Below, in pieces: positions 58,848 through 64,000 of a stretch of DNA of 64,000 bases. Under the pieces are notes generated by a model. It did not search any database, had not been told where the DNA came from, and saw only the letters and a list, made by a program, of their open reading frames with translations. This DNA is from DAOTXL01 sp034435455 (GTDB taxonomy: Bacteria > Chloroflexota > Anaerolineae > JAAYZQ01): the NCBI GenBank assembly GCA_034435455.1, contig DAOTXL010000131.1:1-64000 (forward strand). The letters run 5' to 3'. Numbering within the stretch: position 1 is the stretch's first letter; each line of letters starts with the position of its first letter. A program made the translations under genes and the position numbers.

Positions 58848-59644
58848 GCTCGTTCCTCTCCCGTTAATCCAAAAAGTCGGCGGGCGTTTGCGGTTGTCGC
58901 CTGGGCCAGCTCTTCAACGGAGATGCCTTTCAGAGCGGCGATCCGCTCGGCCACCAGGCGGACGTAGGCCGGTTCGTTCCTCTTGCCCCGGTGTGGGTGG
59001 GGCGTGAGATATGGGCAGTCGGTCTCGATCAGCAGCCGGTCCAGCGGCAGCCATTTGACGGTTTCAGGCAGTTTCCGGGCGTTCTGGTAGGTAATCGGCC
59101 CATCCACCCCCAGGTAAAAGCCCAGCGCCACCGCTCGCCGGGCCATTGCCAGGTCGCCGGAGAAGCAGTGGAACACCCCACAACGGCGCTCTGGCGCGGC
59201 GGCCACCCAGTCGGTCAGGATCGCCAGCGCCTCGTCGTGCGCCTCCCGGTCGTGGATGATGACCGGTTTGCCCAACCGGCCGGCCCAGGCAAGCTGTGCC
59301 TGAAAGGCCCGGCGCTGCACGTCGCGGGGCGACAGGTCCCGGTAAAAGTCCAGCCCGATCTCGCCCACGGCCACGACTTGGGGGTGTGTGGCCAGATCGC
59401 GCAGTTCGGCCAGGGCCGCGCCATCCAGTTTTTTCGCCTCGTGGGGGTGCACCCCCACCGCGGCATAGATGCACTCATATTTCTCGGCCAGGGCCACCGC
59501 TGCCCGGCTGGATTCCAGGTCGGCGCCGACGTTGATCATGAGCCCCACGCCCGCTGCCTGGGCCCGTTGGATCACCGCTTCGCGGTCGGCGTCGAACTGG
59601 GGAAAGTCGAGGTGGGTGTGGGTGTCTATCAAGGTTGTGTCCAT
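58844..59644 (-). CDS. tatD: TatD-family metal-dependent hydrolase
   Basis: 266 residues from the ATG at 59644. Metal ligands: H-x-H in IDTHTHLDFPQF, E in VAVGEIGLDFYRD, H in VIIHDREAHDEA, H in GVFHCFSGDLAMAR and D in LIETDCPYLTPHPHRGKRNEP. TatD proteins are 3'-5' exonucleases or deoxyribonucleases and may act in DNA repair or D-aminoacyl-tRNA clearance. Coupled to the polyprenyl synthase downstream. Confidence 0.93.
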   Translation of the reverse strand: MDTTLIDTHTHLDFPQFDADREAVIQRAQAAGVGLMINVGADLESSRAAVALAEKYECIYAAVGVHPHEAKKLDGAALAELRDLATHPQVVAVGEIGLDFYRDLSPRDVQRRAFQAQLAWAGRLGKPVIIHDREAHDEALAILTDWVAAAPERRCGVFHCFSGDLAMARRAVALGFYLGVDGPITYQNARKLPETVKWLPLDRLLIETDCPYLTPHPHRGKRNEPAYVRLVAERIAALKGISVEELAQATTANARRLFGLTGEERA

Positions 59645-59693
59645 CCCAGATCGCGATTGGCTCCCTCCGATGGCCTGCCGTTGCTGATCAGAA

Positions 59694-61118
59694 CTACGGC
59701 TCCAGCCCGGCAAGGCGCAGCCCCTCTTCCAGAATCGGCCGCACCCGCGCCCTGTCGGTTGTCTCGCAATAGACGCGCAAGATCGGCTCGGTGCCGGAAA
59801 AGCGGATGAGCATCCAGCCACCGTCGGCCAGGCTGAACTTGAAGCCGTCAGTGGTGTCCAGGCCGGTTACCTCCAGCCCGCCGAGGGTGGCCGGCCGGGC
59901 CTCCAGGATGCGCCGGCGGGTGGCTTCCCGTAGCGATTCGTCGAAGCGTTTGTCCACCCGGTCGTAATAGTGCGGCCCCACCTGGGCGTACAGGTATTCG
60001 ATGAGCTGCGACGGGGTTTTGCCCAGCCGTACCATCAGGTCCAGCAGGTACAGGCCGGCCAGGAGGCCATCCCGTTCCGGCACATGGCCCCGGAAGGCGT
60101 ACCCGCCGCTCTCTTCGCCGCCGAGGAGGGCGTTGGTTTCCAGCATCTTGGGGGCCACATACTTGAACCCCACGCCGGTCTGATAGACCGGGACGTTGTA
60201 CAGCCTGCCCAGCTTTTCCAGCATGGAGGTGGTGGACAGGGTTTTGACGATGGGCCCCCGTTCTCCCCGCACCTCCAGGAAGTAGAGGGCCAGCAGGGCA
60301 TAGACCTGGAGCTGGTTGATAAAGTTTCCATGCTCGTCGCCCAGGCCCACCCGGTCGGCATCGCCATCGTTGATGATGCACACGTCGGCCCCCAGTTCGA
60401 CCGTCTTGCGCAGCCCGACATCCACGTTGGGCGGGATCGGCTCGGGGCGGCTCATTTCGGGGAAGATCGGGTTGCGCTCGGCATGGATTTCGAGGATGCG
60501 CGTCCGGCCACCGCCCAACAGGCGAGGAAACCAGCCGGCGCCGTTGCCCCACATGGCATCTACCAGCACCGTCAGGCCGGCCTCCCGGATCGGTTGCACA
60601 TCAATCAGCCGGGCCAGTTGTTCCAGGTAGGCCGGTGCCGGGTCGAAATAGGCCACGCTTCCCCGGCCCAAGGCTGTCTCCAGGGGCAGGCGTTTGACCC
60701 CGGCGATGTCGGGGATGCGGGCCTCGATCTCCAGCAGGCCGTCGGGGGCGATAGCCCCGCCATGCTCGTCGCGCACCTTGAAGCCGTTGTCGGTGGGGGG
60801 GTTATGGCTGGCGGTGATGTTGACCGCTCCGGCTGCCCCTTGGGCTACCACCGCATACGAGATGACCGGGGTGGGGGTTGCTCCCTGGGTGATGAGCACC
60901 CGGAAGCCGTTGCCGGCCAGTACCTCGGCTGCGGCGAGGGCAAAGTGCTCCGAGGCAAAGCGCCGGTCGTGGCCGACCACGATCGTCTGGCCCCCTTTGC
61001 CCCGGTCCAGCAGGTAGGAAGCAAAGCCCTGGGTGCAACGGCGTACATTGTCGAAGGTATACTCTTCGGCGATGCGCCCTCGCCAGCCGTCGGTGCCAAA
61101 ATGGATTCTAGTTTCCAC
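59694..61118 (-). CDS. phosphohexomutase (phosphoglucomutase/phosphomannomutase family)
   Basis: 474 residues. All four signatures: substrate loop FGTDGWRGRIAEEY, phosphoserine loop NITASHNPPTDNG (Ser near 104), metal loop NDGDADRVGLGDEHG, sugar loop GGEESGGYAFRGHVPERDG and the C-terminal phosphate loop RFSGTEPILRVY. It interconverts hexose-6- and hexose-1-phosphate; mannose-1-phosphate for GDP-mannose is the likely product here because GDP-mannose dehydratase lies nearby. It overlaps the next upstream gene by 11 bases. Confidence 0.93.
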   Translation of the reverse strand: METRIHFGTDGWRGRIAEEYTFDNVRRCTQGFASYLLDRGKGGQTIVVGHDRRFASEHFALAAAEVLAGNGFRVLITQGATPTPVISYAVVAQGAAGAVNITASHNPPTDNGFKVRDEHGGAIAPDGLLEIEARIPDIAGVKRLPLETALGRGSVAYFDPAPAYLEQLARLIDVQPIREAGLTVLVDAMWGNGAGWFPRLLGGGRTRILEIHAERNPIFPEMSRPEPIPPNVDVGLRKTVELGADVCIINDGDADRVGLGDEHGNFINQLQVYALLALYFLEVRGERGPIVKTLSTTSMLEKLGRLYNVPVYQTGVGFKYVAPKMLETNALLGGEESGGYAFRGHVPERDGLLAGLYLLDLMVRLGKTPSQLIEYLYAQVGPHYYDRVDKRFDESLREATRRRILEARPATLGGLEVTGLDTTDGFKFSLADGGWMLIRFSGTEPILRVYCETTDRARVRPILEEGLRLAGLEP

Positions 61119-61896
61119 TATTCATCTCCACCTTTTTCAGTTGTTCGGATAGAAAATGCATCAGTTCCTGGGCCAGGCTCGTCACATAGTCCGCGTGCTC
61201 TCTGGTGATATCGGCCGCTCTGGCATACCGGGCTTTGTTGCGGAGTTCGAGAGCACGCCCCAATCGCGTCGCATATTCCCGCGTGGCCAGGCCGGGGACA
61301 ATATATTCCCGCGAAAAGATCTGAATCAACCCGCCGTGAGAGGTGGGCAGGTCTTTGATCCTGAGCATCAGGGCACCCTTCACGGCCAGCTCGGCTGCAT
61401 TATAGGCTCCATCTACGGCCAGCCGGTAATAGTTCATCTGTCCGGCCCCCTCGGCTTGCGCCAGATACTCGCGGGCCAGCTCCAGCCACCCCAAGGCTTC
61501 TTGATAACGGAGCATCTTCTCATCCATACGATAGATCTCCCTGCCGGTTTGCAGAGTGCGATACAAAAACCAATCGGTGGGCACCCGCAGATCGGATAAG
61601 CTAAAGATCAGCGGTTCGACATGTTCGCCGCAGGCCAGCGCCGTCTCCAGGCTGGCCTCTGCCGCCGCCTGGGCCAGGTTGTCGAGCGACCCTGTGCCAA
61701 AGACGAGGAGATCCACATCGCTCTCCGGCTGTGCCTCGTCACGGGCCACGCTGCCAAACAGCACAATGCGGGCCACCCTGTCTCCAATCGGGCTGGCCAG
61801 CAAACGGGCCGCAAAGTCAGCGGCCGCATTCAGCTTGGGGTTGTTGTGGGCCCCCAACCTGGTCGCAAGCTGTTCGCGGCTGTGCTCCTGGCCCAT
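61108..61896 (-). CDS. MNT nucleotidyltransferase fused to a HEPN domain
   Basis: 262 residues. N-terminal minimal nucleotidyltransferase: IVLFGSVARDEAQPESDVDLLVFG (G-S-x-A-R, S-D-x-D) at about 45-70, with a third acid in EHVEPLIFS near 95. C-terminal HEPN-like helices (about 130-255) include YYRLAVDGAYNAAELAVKGAL and ALELRNKARYARAADITREHA. Usually MNT and HEPN are separate antitoxin and toxin genes; here both are in one chain. A regulatory or defence role is possible. It overlaps the phosphohexomutase gene, so it is in the same transcript. Confidence 0.85.
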   Translation of the reverse strand: MGQEHSREQLATRLGAHNNPKLNAAADFAARLLASPIGDRVARIVLFGSVARDEAQPESDVDLLVFGTGSLDNLAQAAAEASLETALACGEHVEPLIFSLSDLRVPTDWFLYRTLQTGREIYRMDEKMLRYQEALGWLELAREYLAQAEGAGQMNYYRLAVDGAYNAAELAVKGALMLRIKDLPTSHGGLIQIFSREYIVPGLATREYATRLGRALELRNKARYARAADITREHADYVTSLAQELMHFLSEQLKKVEMNSGN

Positions 61897-61911
61897 GCCT
61901 CACCCCTTCTA

Positions 61912-62919
61912 TCATCGTCGCAGGGTGGTCATCTCGGTCACGTCCGGGAAGCGTTCGCCCTGTTCCAGCATCTGGATGTCTGCCTCGACCATCATGCGGA
62001 TCAGGTCGGCAAAGCCCACCTGGGGTTCCCAGCCCAGCTCCCGCCGGGCTTTGCCGGCATCGCCGACCAGCAGGTCCACCTCCGCCGGACGGAAGAAGCG
62101 GGGATCGCTCACCACATACTCCTGATAGTCCAGCCCTGCATGGCTGAAGGCCACCTCACACATCTCGCGGATCGAATGGGTCTCGCCGCTGGCAATGACA
62201 TAATTGTCTGGCTTGTCCTGCTGGAGCATCATCCACATGGCCCGCACATAGTCGCCGGCGAACCCCAGGTCGCGCTTGGCCTCCAGGTTGCCCAGGCGGA
62301 GCTCTTTAGCCAGGCCGGTTTTGATCGCCGCCACGCCCAGCGAGATCTTGCGTTCGACGAACTCGATGCCCCGCCGGGGAGAGCCGTGGTTGAACAGAAT
62401 GCCCGAGCTGGCATGCAGGCCGTAGCTTTCCCGATAGTTCACCGTGATCCAGTGGGCATAGACCTTGGCCACCCCGTAGGGGCTGCGCGGATAGAACGGC
62501 GTCTTTTCATTCTGCGGCACCTCCTGGACCTTGCCGAACATCTCGCTGCTGCTGGCCTGGTAGAAGCGGATGCCCCTGTCCACCATCATGATCGCGTCCA
62601 GCAGGCGGGTCACGCCCAGGGCCGTCACCTCGCCGGTCAGCACCGGTTGCTGCCAGGAGGTGGGCACGAACGATTGGGCGGCCAGGTTGTACACTTCGGT
62701 CGGTCGAAATTCGCGCAGGATGCCGATGAGGGAGGCTTCGTCCAACAGGTCGCCCTGGACCAGGGTGATCTGATCCTGAATGTGGCGCAGGCGGTTCAGA
62801 TTCACCATGGAGCTGCGCCGCACCATGCCGATCACTTCGTACCCTTTTTCCAGCAGGAATTCGGCCAGGTAAGAGCCGTCCTGGCCGGTGATGCCGGTGA
62901 TGAGTGCTCTTTTTGTCAT
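61912..62919 (-). CDS. gmd: GDP-mannose 4,6-dehydratase
   Basis: 335 residues from the ATG at 62919. NAD(P)-binding ALITGITGQDGSYLAEFLLEKG, FYQASSSEMFGKVQEVPQNE (catalytic Ser/Glu), YGVAKVYAHW (Y-x-x-x-K), and LFNHGSPRRGIEFVERKIS, which are typical of GMD. It converts GDP-D-mannose to GDP-4-keto-6-deoxy-D-mannose. The reductase gene lies 13 bases upstream in the same operon. Confidence 0.96.
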   Translation of the reverse strand: MTKRALITGITGQDGSYLAEFLLEKGYEVIGMVRRSSMVNLNRLRHIQDQITLVQGDLLDEASLIGILREFRPTEVYNLAAQSFVPTSWQQPVLTGEVTALGVTRLLDAIMMVDRGIRFYQASSSEMFGKVQEVPQNEKTPFYPRSPYGVAKVYAHWITVNYRESYGLHASSGILFNHGSPRRGIEFVERKISLGVAAIKTGLAKELRLGNLEAKRDLGFAGDYVRAMWMMLQQDKPDNYVIASGETHSIREMCEVAFSHAGLDYQEYVVSDPRFFRPAEVDLLVGDAGKARRELGWEPQVGFADLIRMMVEADIQMLEQGERFPDVTEMTTLRR

Positions 62920-62932
62920 CCGTCCACCTTGG

Positions 62933-63907
62933 TTAAGAGATTGTTGCCCTTTGCTTCTGGTCGGCTTGGGCGCGCCAGTAATCGAGAATGTCGCGCAAGC
63001 TCTGCTCAAACGGGATTGTCGGCTGCCAGCCGATCTGCTCTCGGATGCGGCGGTTGTCGCATACCAGGTCCGGCACGTCCGAGGGCCGCATCCGCGCCGG
63101 GTCCTGCTGTACCTGGATGGGTACCCGGCTCATCGCCAGCAGGGTATCCAGCAGCTCCTGAATGGAGTGAGAGCGGCCTGAGCCTACATTATACACCTGG
63201 CCTGGCTCGCCGTGGGTGATCAGCATCACATAGGCCCGCACTACGTCCCGCACGTCGCTGAAATCGCGGCGGACGGCCAGGTTGCCGACCTCGATGACAG
63301 GTGGCTGGAGGCCCGCTTCGGCAGCGGCGATCTGGCTGGCCAGGTCAGGGGCGACAAATCCGGTGCGTTGGCGGGGGCCGATGTGGTTGAAGGGCCGCAC
63401 CCGGACCACGTGCAGGCGGTGGGTCAGGTAGTATTGCAGGCCCATCAGGTCCTGGGCCACCTTGCTCAGGGCATAGGCGCTGGCGGGCCGCAAGGGGGTA
63501 TCCTCGTCCACCGGCAGGTCGGAGGGCGAGATCGGGCCATATTCCTCGCTGGAGCCGACCACCAGCACCCGGCAATCGGGCCTGACCCGGGCCACCCCTT
63601 CCAGGACATTGAGCTGGACGCGGATGTTGGTTTCCAGCGTGCCCCACGGATCGTGCCGGGAAGCCGAGACGAGAGGTTGGGCAGCCAGGTGAAAGATAGC
63701 ATCCGGCTGGGCCTGCTCCAGGATAAAGGTCATCACCTCCAGGTGCGACAGTTCCGCCGGATAAAGCTCCAGCCGGCTGTACAGGCCGGCAATATTGTCA
63801 TAAGGCCCGAACAGGGTACCCGCCACCTGCCAGTCGGTCGTTTCGAGCAGGTATTCGGCCAGATGGCTGCCGACAAACCCCGAAATGCCGGTGATGAGTG
63901 CTTTCAA
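62933..63907 (-). CDS. rmd: GDP-4-keto-6-deoxy-D-mannose reductase (RMD-like)
   Basis: 324 residues from a TTG at 63907, 4 bases after GGGGGAGGAG; the ATG at 63922 would put the ribosome site inside the gene. SDR fold: KALITGISGFVGSHLAEYL, VVGSSEEYG, Y-x-x-x-K in SAYALSKVAQDL, RPFNHIGPRQRTGF and the RMD-like end MRPSDVPDLVCDNRRIREQI. The reductase gives GDP-D-rhamnose; GDP-6-deoxy-D-talose is possible. First gene of the operon with the promoter at 63958. Confidence 0.92.
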   Translation of the reverse strand: MKALITGISGFVGSHLAEYLLETTDWQVAGTLFGPYDNIAGLYSRLELYPAELSHLEVMTFILEQAQPDAIFHLAAQPLVSASRHDPWGTLETNIRVQLNVLEGVARVRPDCRVLVVGSSEEYGPISPSDLPVDEDTPLRPASAYALSKVAQDLMGLQYYLTHRLHVVRVRPFNHIGPRQRTGFVAPDLASQIAAAEAGLQPPVIEVGNLAVRRDFSDVRDVVRAYVMLITHGEPGQVYNVGSGRSHSIQELLDTLLAMSRVPIQVQQDPARMRPSDVPDLVCDNRRIREQIGWQPTIPFEQSLRDILDYWRAQADQKQRATIS

Positions 63908-63957
63908 AATCTCCTCCCCCATGCCGGAGGCCAGCCGGCCCCCATAGCTTACGGGAT

Positions 63958-63986
63958 ATTATACCCTACTTTGGACCTCACCGCAA
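63958..63986 (-). promoter_or_regulatory. promoter of the rmd-gmd operon
   Basis: On the minus strand: TTGCGG (63981-63986), 17-base spacer, TATAAT (63958-63963). The leader to the TTG start is about 43 bases. Confidence 0.65.
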
Positions 63987-64000
63987 AGGATAAACGGCCA

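Overview
The window looks like a GC-rich bacterial chromosome segment, most probably from Chloroflexota (Anaerolineae/Caldilineae-like). That placement is an inference. It rests on envelope proteins with Thr/Pro-rich linkers, the mix of families present (DUF2142, DUF4013, DUF4126, zinc-ribbon membrane proteins, an S1 protein with four domains, PlsY/TsaD/MutS of bacterial type) and very frequent sigma70-like promoters with exact 17-bp spacing. There is no rRNA, CRISPR array, prophage or recognisable transposase. There is one tRNA gene, tRNA-Tyr(GTA).

Layout. 0-1 kb is a decayed stretch with remnants of a DUF2079 membrane protein and a LuxR-type regulator plus a tiny ORF. 1.0-7.6 kb is a plus-strand run of envelope genes: anchored CarboxypepD_reg-like protein, CelD-type acetyltransferase, zinc-ribbon membrane protein, GT4 glycosyltransferase, TolB-like lipoprotein, double-CDGSH Fe-S protein and a CorA transporter. 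7.7-13.7 kb holds dtd, a hydrolase/acyl-CoA-ligase fusion and mutS. 13.9-18.1 kb (minus) holds a CsoR-family sensor with thioredoxin, an unknown protein, plsY and tsaD. 18.5-21.9 kb is a K+ uptake operon (KimA-like permease plus two TrkA-type subunits). 22-24.7 kb holds meaB, a beta-carbonic anhydrase and a histone-deacetylase-family amidohydrolase. 25.2-33.1 kb holds lpd, a BioB/LipS-like radical SAM enzyme, an unknown protein, an EEP membrane protein, a double-HAD fusion and a B12-binding radical SAM protein. 33.2-43.3 kb is housekeeping: tRNA-Tyr, rlmB, cysS, a Cmk-like kinase, a PIN/TRAM protein, radA, clpC and an S1 protein. 43.6-44.3 kb holds a ferredoxin and a rubredoxin-like protein. 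44.4-47.0 kb holds a polyprenyl-phosphate sugar transferase and a GT4. 47.1-51.2 kb is an operon of MBL hydrolase, M20 peptidase, PIG-L deacetylase and rlmD. 51.4-55.3 kb holds small membrane proteins and a DUF2142-type protein. 55.5-64 kb holds a GT4, a GT2, a polyprenyl synthase, TatD, a phosphohexomutase, an MNT-HEPN fusion and GDP-mannose dehydratase plus reductase, which together indicate GDP-D-rhamnose glycan synthesis.

Two themes stand out. First, the CsoR-family gene at 14.2-14.5 kb and the ferredoxin gene 29 kb away have the same promoter architecture: -35, 17-bp spacer, -10, then an ATACCCC/GGGGTAT palindrome just after the -10. The CsoR-family protein keeps the two cysteines of the family but lacks the copper-binding His, as persulfide-sensing CstR does. 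A small sulfur/redox regulon is therefore likely. Second, many intergenic spaces, and one stretch inside mutS, carry short palindromic repeats of a few families, including elements bounded by inverted copies of a CCTATCCGAAAAC-like end.
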